Positions 1 to 5,096 of a stretch of 5,096 bases of DNA are shown one piece after another. Position 1 is the first letter of the stretch. Every line of letters starts with the position of its first letter. The DNA is taken from contig JACREP010000089.1 of assembly GCA_016218185.1 (NCBI GenBank), forward strand, positions 1 to 5,096, written 5' to 3'. A program made the translations under genes and the position numbers. Under the pieces are notes generated by a model. That model searched no databases, was not told the origin of the DNA, and saw only the letters and a program-made list of their open reading frames with translations. This stretch comes from Candidatus Gottesmanbacteria bacterium. Its GTDB lineage: Bacteria > Patescibacteriota > Microgenomatia > UBA10105 > UBA927.

Positions 1-567
1 CACTGTTCGAACAATAGTTTTGACCGGATTGATTGTCCCGAGAACATTGGATACGGCAGTGATTGCGAGTAATTTTGTTCTTCGAGTAATTAACTTATCC
101 AATTCTTTAAGATTAAGCGTTGCATCCTTTTCTAATCCCCGCACCCTAAACTTTAAGCTCTTTTCTTTTGCCATCTGCTGCCACGGCACGAAATTTGAAT
201 GGTGCTCCATGATCGTTACAACAACTTGATCCCCCTTTTTCAAATTGCCCTTCCCCCAACTATAGGCAATCAGGTTAATGGATTCCGACGTATTACGGGT
301 AAACACGACTTCTTCCGGCTTGTTTGCCCCAATAAACGCGGCAACTTTACCCCGCGCGTCTTCATACTCGGCCGTTGCTTCTTCGGATGTTTTGTAAATT
401 CCGCGAAAAATATTTGCGGAGTATTTCGTATAATACTCGTTGATTTTATTGATGACGGCAGAGGGCTTCAGCGACGTGGCGGTCGAGTCAAGATAAATAA
501 GCGGCTTGCCATTGAGGCGCCGCCGTAGTTGGGGAAAATCCTTTCGTATGGCACATGCATCCATCAT
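1..567 (-). CDS. sufS: SufS-type cysteine desulfurase, N-terminal part (runs off left edge)
   Basis: This is the first 189 codons of a class V aminotransferase-fold, PLP-dependent cysteine desulfurase, which removes sulfur from L-cysteine as a persulfide and passes it to the SufBCD scaffold in the cytosol. Visible motifs are FPQL near residue 11, YLDSTATSLKP (25-35), ANIFRGIYKTSEEAT (51-65), TRNTSESIN (90-98), EHHSN (121-125, whose second His, H123, is the family's PLP-stacking histidine) and SNVLGT near the left edge. The full family length is about 400 residues, so the PLP lysine and catalytic cysteine lie outside the window and cannot be checked. The start is taken as the ATG at 567-565, which overlaps the TGA of the Rieske gene as ATGA; a second ATG follows at once. 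No clear Shine-Dalgarno is seen, fitting translational coupling. The RGIY segment and the operon context favour SufS over IscS. Confidence 0.95.
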   Translation of the reverse strand, partial: MMDACAIRKDFPQLRRRLNGKPLIYLDSTATSLKPSAVINKINEYYTKYSANIFRGIYKTSEEATAEYEDARGKVAAFIGANKPEEVVFTRNTSESINLIAYSWGKGNLKKGDQVVVTIMEHHSNFVPWQQMAKEKSLKFRVRGLEKDATLNLKELDKLITRRTKLLAITAVSNVLGTINPVKTIVRTV

Positions 568-866
568 ACCGCAACCGACACCATGTCTCCTTCTACCGTA
601 ACTTCGTAGGAACTAACGTCGGATACGGCGGGAAGTGCGAGTACTTTTCCGTTGGTGATATCAAACTGCGCCCCGTGACACCCACACGTGACCGTCGTGC
701 CGTCTAAAAATCCTTCGCTCCCCAACGAACACCCAACATGCGAACATGCATCATCGATGGCAAAATACTGTCCGTCAATGTTGGCAACAGCGATGCGTTT
801 CCCGGAAACGTTGACGGTTTTCATGCTGCCTGGGGTAAGTTCAGATACTTTGCATACCGGGGTCAT
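564..866 (-). CDS. Rieske-type [2Fe-2S] ferredoxin encoded in the suf operon
   Basis: This is a complete 100-residue protein consisting of a single Rieske domain with no signal peptide or membrane segment, so it should be soluble and cytosolic. The cluster ligands are C41 and H43 (CSH) and C61 and H64 (CGCH), spaced as in Rieske proteins. They are followed by GAQFDITNGKVLALPA, typical of small Rieske ferredoxins of the NdoA/BphF kind that feed electrons to non-heme iron oxygenases. An extra Cys (C46) lies between the two ligand pairs. No oxygenase gene is nearby. The gene lies 9 nt after sufD and overlaps sufS by 4 nt (ATGA), so it is part of the suf unit; similar Rieske genes occur in the suf clusters of actinobacteria and some other bacteria. 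By inference it could donate electrons during cluster assembly or be a client of it; its exact role is not shown. A weak AAGAG lies just before the ATG. Confidence 0.9.
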   Translation of the reverse strand: MTPVCKVSELTPGSMKTVNVSGKRIAVANIDGQYFAIDDACSHVGCSLGSEGFLDGTTVTCGCHGAQFDITNGKVLALPAVSDVSSYEVTVEGDMVSVAV

Positions 867-875
867 AGGCTCTTA

Positions 876-1505
876 TTATACCGCACGTGAGACAAAAGTA
901 TCTAACTCGTTTCTCACGTTTTCGTCTGTGACAATGTCTAATGCACTTTTCAAAAATCCCGATACGATAAGATCTTGGCCTTTTCCGCTCGGTATGCCGC
1001 GCGTCGCCAAATACCAAAGCTGGTCTTCCGGTATGTGACCCACGGTTGCCCCATGTGTACATCGCACGTCATCGGCAAGAATCTCCAATCTCGGTTTGCT
1101 TTCTGCATGTGCATCAGCAGACAAAAGCAGATTTTCATTGCGTTGATACGCGTCGGTTTTCTGCGCCCGTTTTTCCACGCGGATGCCTCCGTCATATACG
1201 CACGTCGCCCCGTCGGCAAGTACGGTCTTCACAAGGAGATTGCTGGTTGTTTCCGGCACCTCGTGCTGTTGGAGCGTATGGATAGCCAAAGAAGCATTAT
1301 TCTTCCCAAGAATAATTCCCACAATGGTTGCGGATGCGCCCTTTCCCGCTAACCGGACGGTCGCCTCCACTGATGACTTTACCCGCCCCAAGGCAAGTAA
1401 CAAAAGCGTAAGATTGCCTCCTTCACCAACAATATACTGAAACCGTGATGTTCCCTCGGGAATTTCCTGGATGTCCGTTTTCTCTCCGATAATTTTTGTT
1501 TCCAT
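876..1505 (-). CDS. sufD: Short SufD-like Fe-S scaffold subunit (SufBD core only)
   Basis: This is a 209-residue protein matching the C-terminal beta-helix core of the SufB/SufD family. SufD partners SufB on the SufC ATPase dimer, and nascent clusters form at the SufB-SufD interface. The diagnostic stretch is QRNENLLLS (121-129), then PRLEILADDVRCTHGATVG (138-156). H151 in CTHGATVG matches the histidine known to be essential in E. coli SufD (His360, from memory). The tail YLATRGIPSGKGQDLIVSGFL (165-185) is the usual family ending. E. coli-type SufD is about 420 residues, so the N-terminal half is absent; the ORF is intact, so this is a short form and not a broken gene. The start is the first ATG at 1505, and METKIIGEKTDIQEIPEG reads like the start of other short SufD proteins. 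The upstream Shine-Dalgarno is poor (GGAAGGAA ends 15 nt from the ATG). It follows sufB by 113 nt and precedes the Rieske gene by 9 nt. Confidence 0.88.
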   Translation of the reverse strand: METKIIGEKTDIQEIPEGTSRFQYIVGEGGNLTLLLLALGRVKSSVEATVRLAGKGASATIVGIILGKNNASLAIHTLQQHEVPETTSNLLVKTVLADGATCVYDGGIRVEKRAQKTDAYQRNENLLLSADAHAESKPRLEILADDVRCTHGATVGHIPEDQLWYLATRGIPSGKGQDLIVSGFLKSALDIVTDENVRNELDTFVSRAV

Positions 1506-1546
1506 ATCGCTATCCCACTGTTCCTTCCCCCAAACAATGCTTACTT

Positions 1547-1594
1547 CCTCCCGAGGTCGGAGTTTATCCCGCTTCGCGGGATCCTCGCGTCGGA
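1547..1594 (-). repeat. Palindromic repeat-like element between sufB and sufD
   Basis: The 113-nt sufB-sufD gap contains a structured element. Its centre is a perfect 7-bp inverted repeat, ATCCCGC-GAA-GCGGGAT on the minus strand (1566-1582), with a 3-nt loop. On either side are two related arms, TCCGACGCGAGG (1583-1594) and TCCGACCTCGGGAGG (1547-1561), each itself partly palindromic. There is no U tract after the stem, so it does not look like an intrinsic terminator. It may be a small interspersed (REP-like) repeat or an mRNA stability or processing hairpin; copy number elsewhere in the genome cannot be seen. Confidence 0.6.
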
Positions 1595-1618
1595 AGGGCG
1601 CATGTTCGGGACTGCGGT

Positions 1619-4075
1619 TCAGCCGACTGAACCTTGCATTTGTAGTTCAATAAGTCTGTTCATCTCCACCGCGTATTCAAGAGGCAATTCTTTGACGATC
1701 GGCTCGATGAAGCCATTGATAATCATGGACTGCGCCTGTGCTTTGGTAATACCGCGGCTCGTGACATAAAACATCTGTTCGTCCCCGATTTTTGAAACCG
1801 TTGCCTCGTGCTCCATCTGCACATCCTGCTCGTCTACCTTCATCGTCGGATAGGTATCGGATCGTGAAGCTTCATCCAAAAGAAGCGCATCGCACACCAC
1901 CTTGCTTTTGACTCCTTTGGCACCCGGGTATACCTGCACGAGCCCCCGGTAGGACGTGCGTCCGCCCCTGCGGCTTATGGATTTGGAAATGATCTGTGAG
2001 CTCGTTTCAGAAGCCGCATGGATGGCTTTCCCTCCTGCATCCTGATGTTGCCCGGATCCCGCATAGGCGATGGAAAGAATTTCGCCCCGGGCTTTTCTGC
2101 CAACCAGGTAGACACTCGGGTACTTCATCGTTAGTTTCGACCCCAAGTTCCCATCCACCCATTCCATCACTCCCTCCTCTTCCACCCGCGCACGTTTGGT
2201 CACCAGGTTATACACGTTTTTGCTCCAGTTCTGAATCGTGGTATACCGCACGCGGGCGCCTTTTTTGACGATAATTTCCACTACTGCGCTGTGCAGCGAA
2301 TCCGTCGTGTATATCGGTGCCGTACAGTTATGGACCGCAAAACCTCGAACAAGGTAAGAGTTTACTCCTACAACATCCAAATTAAACACCAATCCCTTGT
2401 ATGGCTCTCGAGAGATATGCTCTATAGGAACAAGGAAATACGCGTTCGTTTCCCTCATTTTCGTCCATTTTTTATTCGGTGTATATACTAATATGTACTG
2501 TGTTTGTCTATGAATTCGCCTGCCGCCAATAGTATCTGCACCACCACGACGTATTTGAATGCTCAAATAAATTCCTATACAGCCACATAACACTTGCAGT
2601 TGTCTTGCCAACCCCTCAGATACCGTTGCAGCTCTCATAAGCGTGCTTCCTTGTCTTTTCAGAACATTACCGTCTCCTCTCCAGTATGCATCCACAAAAG
2701 TTCGAATTTGATCAAGGGGCAATGACATTATCTCTTTACTTAATACTTTCGTTGCAGCTCCTTTACCACAATGGGCAAGACACAAATCGCGTAGCAAAGA
2801 GGAATAAACTCGAACTTCCATGCCATGCTTTTTCCTGTCATGAATGATCATGGCACGTTTCCCTGTAATTTTTTTTATAAGGGTCGCAATTTCTTCATAA
2901 AAGCTCTTTTCTAATTCGTTGCATGAAAAGCTTACAATAGGCCGATTGAGTGTTTTGTGGATATACGTAGAACCTTCCGCAAGATAATATCCCAATAATT
3001 TGACTTCGTCTACATTCATACGAGCTTCGCGTTCGATCTGCACTTTAGGAAAAACAAGGAAATCTCCTCTCTTTAGCTCACCCGCGGGATAATATGACGG
3101 TCTACATTTGAGAAGCTTCTTAGACGACACCTCAGATAACCACCCATAACGCCTTCTCCCTCCTACGCCGCTTCGCTTAATTGCTAAAACTGGATGCTCT
3201 GGGGTTAGCCGGAACTTGTTGTATGGCGATACTGGGTGTATGGAAATAAGATCACCAGAATAATCCCTCGTCATGATTGCTTTAACCCGATGTTCTCTGC
3301 CGTCATCACCAACAACGAGATCTTTCGGTTTAACTGACTCTATATTCACCCATCGATCACACAAACTCACTTGTTCTCCTGCAGGCAAACACCCCTCGAC
3401 GTAATGGACAAAGCTTCCCTCCTCGGCAATAATGAGCGTCCGCTCAAACTGCCCCATGTTGGCCGCATTGATGCGGAAATATGCCTGAAGCGGCAACTCT
3501 ACACGAACCCCTTTGGGAACATAGACAAATGACCCGCCGCTCCAAACACTGCTGTTAAGCGCTGCAAATTTATTATCAGCCGCAGGGATCACGGTGCCGA
3601 AGTATTGCCTGACGATATCCGGATACTGCCGAAGTCCCGAATCCATATCCAGAAATATGACTCCTTTTTTGGTAAGCATGGATTGGATGCTTTTGTACAC
3701 AACCTCACTTTCGTATTGTGCAGAAACGCCGGCGAGGAATTTTTTCTCTGCCTCGGGAATGCCGATTTTATCGTAGGTATCTTTAATGTCCGGCGGTAGC
3801 TCGTCCCACTTGCTTACTTTTTTATCCATTGGTTTGATGTAATAATAAATGTTGTCAAAATCTATAGTCGTAAGGTCTCCGCCCCAAACCGGCAGGGGTT
3901 TCTGTTCAAAGAGCGATAAGCTTTTGAGCCGAAACTCCCGCATCCAGGCAGGCTCGCTTTTGTGCGAGCTGATCTCTTCTACCACGGTACGATCAAGCCC
4001 CTTTTTGGACTTAAACACGTATTTTTCCGGTTTATGGAAACCGTATTTGTAAGAGTCATCAATGAGTGACTGCAT
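1619..4075 (-). CDS. sufB: SufB Fe-S cluster scaffold precursor, interrupted by an intein
   Basis: This is an 818-residue precursor. Removing residues 229-583 (the intein) leaves a 463-residue SufB, the usual family size. SufB is the cytosolic scaffold subunit that receives sulfur from SufS and, with SufC and SufD, assembles [Fe-S] clusters. N-extein landmarks are KYGFHKPEKYVFKSKKGL (10-27), EPAWMREFRLKSL (41-53), SSVWSGGSFVYVPKGV (175-190) and ERTLIIAEEGSFVHYVEG (211-228). The C-extein begins CTAPIYTTDSLHSAVVEI (584-601) and ends with VCDALLLDEAS (727-737), HEATVSKIGDEQMFYVTSRG (756-775) and SMIINGFIEPI (783-793). C584, the residue after the intein, aligns with the sulfur-accepting cysteine of E. 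coli SufB (Cys254) and C728 with Cys405 (numbers from memory). The ATG at 4075 overlaps the end of sufC by 17 nt; AAGAAGGG lies 10 nt upstream, inside sufC, so translation is probably coupled. No frameshift is seen across either splice junction. Confidence 0.97.
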   Translation of the reverse strand: MQSLIDDSYKYGFHKPEKYVFKSKKGLDRTVVEEISSHKSEPAWMREFRLKSLSLFEQKPLPVWGGDLTTIDFDNIYYYIKPMDKKVSKWDELPPDIKDTYDKIGIPEAEKKFLAGVSAQYESEVVYKSIQSMLTKKGVIFLDMDSGLRQYPDIVRQYFGTVIPAADNKFAALNSSVWSGGSFVYVPKGVRVELPLQAYFRINAANMGQFERTLIIAEEGSFVHYVEGCLPAGEQVSLCDRWVNIESVKPKDLVVGDDGREHRVKAIMTRDYSGDLISIHPVSPYNKFRLTPEHPVLAIKRSGVGGRRRYGWLSEVSSKKLLKCRPSYYPAGELKRGDFLVFPKVQIEREARMNVDEVKLLGYYLAEGSTYIHKTLNRPIVSFSCNELEKSFYEEIATLIKKITGKRAMIIHDRKKHGMEVRVYSSLLRDLCLAHCGKGAATKVLSKEIMSLPLDQIRTFVDAYWRGDGNVLKRQGSTLMRAATVSEGLARQLQVLCGCIGIYLSIQIRRGGADTIGGRRIHRQTQYILVYTPNKKWTKMRETNAYFLVPIEHISREPYKGLVFNLDVVGVNSYLVRGFAVHNCTAPIYTTDSLHSAVVEIIVKKGARVRYTTIQNWSKNVYNLVTKRARVEEEGVMEWVDGNLGSKLTMKYPSVYLVGRKARGEILSIAYAGSGQHQDAGGKAIHAASETSSQIISKSISRRGGRTSYRGLVQVYPGAKGVKSKVVCDALLLDEASRSDTYPTMKVDEQDVQMEHEATVSKIGDEQMFYVTSRGITKAQAQSMIINGFIEPIVKELPLEYAVEMNRLIELQMQGSVG
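2327..3391 (-). mobile_element. SufB intein (355 aa, class 1, LAGLIDADG homing endonuclease type)
   Basis: This in-frame insertion encodes precursor residues 229-583, a protein element that excises itself and ligates its flanks. Splicing block A is CLPAGEQV with C229 as nucleophile. Block B is RLTPEHPVLAI, with the TxxH residues T291 and H294. Block F is VFNLDVVGVNSYLV (563-576) with D567, and block G is GFAVHN with H582 and the cyclising N583. The +1 residue is C584. All key splicing residues are therefore present and autocatalytic splicing is expected. The host protein is continuous across the junction (HYVEG/CTAP). The inserted DNA looks more AT-rich than the host gene: four 60-nt rows inside it (from 2461, 2881, 2941, 3301) count 33, 35, 38 and 43% G+C, though rows from 2581 (48%) and 3121 (53%) are higher; extein rows from 1921, 2041, 3541 and 3961 count 70, 58, 50 and 48%. 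This fits acquisition by homing. The mycobacterial SufB intein is, from memory, at the same site. Confidence 0.96.
2441..3022 (-). other. LAGLIDADG homing endonuclease domain within the SufB intein
   Basis: Within the intein (roughly precursor residues 352-545; domain edges are estimates) are the two dodecapeptide helices of a LAGLIDADG (DOD) endonuclease. Block C is LLGYYLAEGST (360-370), with acidic residue E367. Block E is FVDAYWRGDGNV (460-471), with acidic residue D468. A lysine-containing linker that could supply block D (KVLSKEIMSLPLDQ, 443-456) lies between them. Both metal-binding acidic positions are kept, so the enzyme may still cut intein-less sufB alleles. Activity is inferred from the motifs only. 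Confidence 0.88.
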
Positions 4076-4865
4076 ATTTTCCGTACCCTTCTTCTTCTAT
4101 TTTTTTAGCTAAACCCGGTCCGCCGGTTTGCGCAATTTTTCCATTGACCAAAACGTGCACCACATCCGGCTTAAGATACTTGAGAATCCTTTGGTAATGA
4201 GTGATCACGATGATCCCCGTGCCGTTTTTGGCAAGTATCCGCATGGCAGAAGCCACGGTTTTGAGCGCATCCACGTCAAGCCCCGTATCTATTTCATCGA
4301 AAATCGCAAATTTAGGGGCAAGCACCAGTGCCTGAAGCATTTCTATCTTCTTTTTTTCGCCGCCGGAAAACCCGTCATGGATGCCACGGGTCAAAAGACT
4401 TTCGTCTAAGTGTAATGTTCGGGCATGCTCCTTGATCTGTTTTTGAAACGTTATAAGGTCAACATTGCCCGCTAATTTGGAGGCAAGCGCCGGATTGTGG
4501 ATTTTTGCATGAGGCCACCTTTTTCCATCATATTTTTCTTGGTACGCAGTCCGAAGCAGGTTGACCACCGTCACTCCCGGAATGGCAATCGGGCTTTGCA
4601 TGGCCAGAAACAATCCTGCCCTCGCCCGCTCCTCCGTCGCAAGATCCGTAATGTCTTTGCTTTCAATTTTGACTTTTGACTTTTGACTTTTGACTTTATA
4701 TTGCGGGTGTCCCATCAGCGCATACGCTAATGTGGATTTCCCGCTTCCGTTGGGACCCATCACCGCATGCACCTCTCCGGAAGCAACACGCAAGCTTACG
4801 CCGCGCAGAATCTCTTTCCCTTCGACGGAGACGTGCAGATTCTGGATAGATAGGATATGCTTCAT
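4059..4865 (-). CDS. sufC: SufC, ABC-type ATPase of the Fe-S assembly scaffold
   Basis: This is a complete 268-residue soluble ABC ATPase that dimerises on SufB and SufD and drives cluster assembly by ATP hydrolysis. All nucleotide-site motifs are present: Walker A GPNGSGKST (37-45), Q-loop Q90 in AMQSPIAIPGV, signature FSGGE (166-170), Walker B FAIFDE (186-191), D-loop TGLD (194-197) and switch H223 in VITHYQRIL, the last being very typical of SufC. The C-terminus EEEGYGKYAVTH is also family-like. E. coli SufC is 248 residues; part of the extra length is a lysine-rich patch KVKSQKSKVK (57-66) encoded by a 7-bp tandem repeat, at a variable loop between Walker A and the Q-loop. The start is the first ATG at 4865; only a weak purine-rich stretch (GAAATAGA) precedes it. 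It is the first gene of the visible suf unit and overlaps sufB by 17 nt. Confidence 0.97.
   Translation of the reverse strand: MKHILSIQNLHVSVEGKEILRGVSLRVASGEVHAVMGPNGSGKSTLAYALMGHPQYKVKSQKSKVKIESKDITDLATEERARAGLFLAMQSPIAIPGVTVVNLLRTAYQEKYDGKRWPHAKIHNPALASKLAGNVDLITFQKQIKEHARTLHLDESLLTRGIHDGFSGGEKKKIEMLQALVLAPKFAIFDEIDTGLDVDALKTVASAMRILAKNGTGIIVITHYQRILKYLKPDVVHVLVNGKIAQTGGPGLAKKIEEEGYGKYAVTH
4667..4697 (-). repeat. Heptanucleotide tandem repeat inside sufC
   Basis: Four perfect head-to-tail copies of a 7-bp unit occupy 4667-4694 (TTTTGAC on the plus strand, GTCAAAA on the coding strand), followed by a partial unit to 4697. A degenerate unit adjoins at 4661-4666. Three units make 21 nt, so the tract encodes a 7-residue periodic peptide within KVKSQKSKVK. 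The unit length is not a multiple of three, so gain or loss of one copy would shift the sufC frame. Confidence 0.9.
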
Positions 4866-4880
4866 TCTATTTCAGAATTT

Positions 4881-4924
4881 GTTTGGCGGGGCGACCTCAG
4901 CCAAACCTTCCAACCGACCTCAGC
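4881..4924 (-). repeat. Direct repeats and inverted repeat in the sufC leader
   Basis: The stretch between the upstream gene and sufC holds a 10-bp direct repeat, CGACCTCAGC on the plus strand, at 4892-4901 and 4915-4924 (23-bp period). The first copy lies within an inverted repeat with perfect 7-bp arms, GTTTGGC (4881-4887) and GCCAAAC (4900-4906), around a 12-nt centre. No T tract follows on either strand, so a terminator is not supported. If the promoter proposed at 4934-4963 is right, this region is the 5' leader of the suf mRNA and could hold an operator or RNA control element; an interspersed repeat is equally possible. Confidence 0.55.
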
Positions 4925-4933
4925 GCCGGAACG

Positions 4934-4963
4934 AGTGTATCATACCTCACAATCTATTGGAAA
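4934..4963 (-). promoter_or_regulatory. Candidate sigma70-type promoter for the suf operon
   Basis: On the minus strand TTTCCA (4958-4963, 4 of 6 matches to TTGACA) is 18 bp from TACACT (4934-4939), which carries an extended -10 TGA just upstream. An overlapping alternative -10 is TATGAT (4939-4944). Transcription would start near 4927, giving a leader of about 60 nt before sufC. The site overlaps the end of the upstream reading frame. Match quality is modest and no other promoter stands out before sufC. Confidence 0.35.
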
Positions 4964-5096
4964 CACGATCGTTTTTGCCCATAAACACTTCCGTCGTCCC
5001 GTGCATACGCAGGATAAAATACTCGTACCTTGCAAGCGGATTGGCTGCAAAAGACAGGAAACGCTGCACATCCGCCTGTTGCGACCGGTGCGACAG
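4947..5096 (-). CDS. C-terminal fragment of an unidentified protein (enters from right edge)
   Basis: A minus-strand frame is open from the right edge to a TGA at 4947-4949, giving 49 residues. I do not recognise a family. The fragment reads like an ordinary soluble protein tail, with an aromatic and hydrophobic stretch FLSFAANPLARYEYFILR (13-30) followed by MHGTTEVFMGKNDRVSNRL. It is on the same strand as suf and ends 81 nt before the sufC start, so it could be the preceding gene of a longer operon or a separate unit. The opposite strand is also open here but gives a Cys- and Arg-rich translation that looks like a shadow. The fragment is short, so whether it is truly coding is uncertain. Confidence 0.5.
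   Translation of the reverse strand: MSHRSQQADVQRFLSFAANPLARYEYFILRMHGTTEVFMGKNDRVSNRL

Noticed and set aside
199..528. Plus-strand ORF of 109 codons over the sufS region.
   Set aside because: It is antisense to a clearly recognised SufS frame, has no family resemblance and a Phe/Arg/Gly-rich shadow-like composition.
875..880. Perfect TATAAT on the minus strand at the end of sufD, a possible internal promoter for the Rieske gene and sufS.
   Set aside because: No acceptable -35 at 16-18 bp and no extended -10; it is formed by the sufD stop region (GTA TAA TAA).
975..1352. Plus-strand ORF of 125 codons over sufD.
   Set aside because: It lies opposite the conserved SufD core motifs and is Cys-, His- and Arg-rich, as expected for a shadow frame.
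1566..1582. Perfect 7-bp hairpin after sufB as an intrinsic terminator.
   Set aside because: No U-rich tract follows on the minus strand, and sufD, the Rieske gene and sufS continue in the same direction as one assembly unit.
2327..3391. Group I or II intron, or a free-standing homing endonuclease gene, in sufB.
   Set aside because: The insertion is in frame throughout with intact protein-splicing blocks A, B, F and G and continuous exteins, so it is an intein.
4881..4906. Inverted repeat before sufC as a terminator of the upstream gene.
   Set aside because: No T run on either side; only 7-bp arms with a 12-nt centre.
4857..5096. Plus-strand frame open for 80 codons to the right edge, with a GNTIVFAHKH segment recalling the GNTVIxGH motif of sortases.
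   Set aside because: The rest does not follow the sortase pattern, the distal part is Arg- and Cys-rich as expected for antisense of a coding strand, it begins inside sufC, and the minus-strand frame looks more natural.

Overview
The window holds most of a SUF iron-sulfur cluster assembly operon, read entirely on the minus strand (right to left): sufC, sufB (interrupted by an intein), a short sufD, a Rieske-type ferredoxin, and the first 189 codons of sufS, which runs off the left edge. A partial, unrecognised minus-strand reading frame ends just upstream of sufC at the right edge. Genes are tightly packed: sufC/sufB overlap by 17 nt, sufD and the Rieske gene are 9 nt apart, and the Rieske gene and sufS share an ATGA overlap. 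This implies one transcript with coupled translation. The only real intergenic gap (113 nt) lies between sufB and sufD and holds a palindromic repeat-like element.

Together the genes form a cluster-building machine. SufS takes sulfur from cysteine, and the SufB-SufC2-SufD scaffold builds the cluster using SufC ATP hydrolysis. The Rieske protein probably acts as an electron carrier or a cluster client. No SufE or SufU sulfur shuttle is seen; it may lie beyond the left edge. The standout feature is a 355-residue intein with a LAGLIDADG homing endonuclease. It sits in SufB directly before the conserved cysteine of the EGCTAP motif, so SufB should be inactive until the intein splices out.

Organism: a bacterium using the standard code, since TGA ends sufC, sufB and the Rieske gene. 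The half-length SufD, compact coupled genes, a simple-sequence heptamer repeat inside a coding region and small palindromic intergenic repeats suggest an uncultivated, streamlined lineage such as Patescibacteria/CPR. This is inference and not proven by the window. TGA as stop argues against the recoded Gracilibacteria/Absconditabacteria.

Layout: 1-567 sufS 5' part; 564-866 Rieske ferredoxin; 876-1505 short sufD; 1506-1618 gap with hairpin and repeats; 1619-4075 sufB with intein at 2327-3391; 4059-4865 sufC; 4866-4946 leader with direct repeats, hairpin and a candidate promoter; 4947-5096 tail of an unidentified gene.
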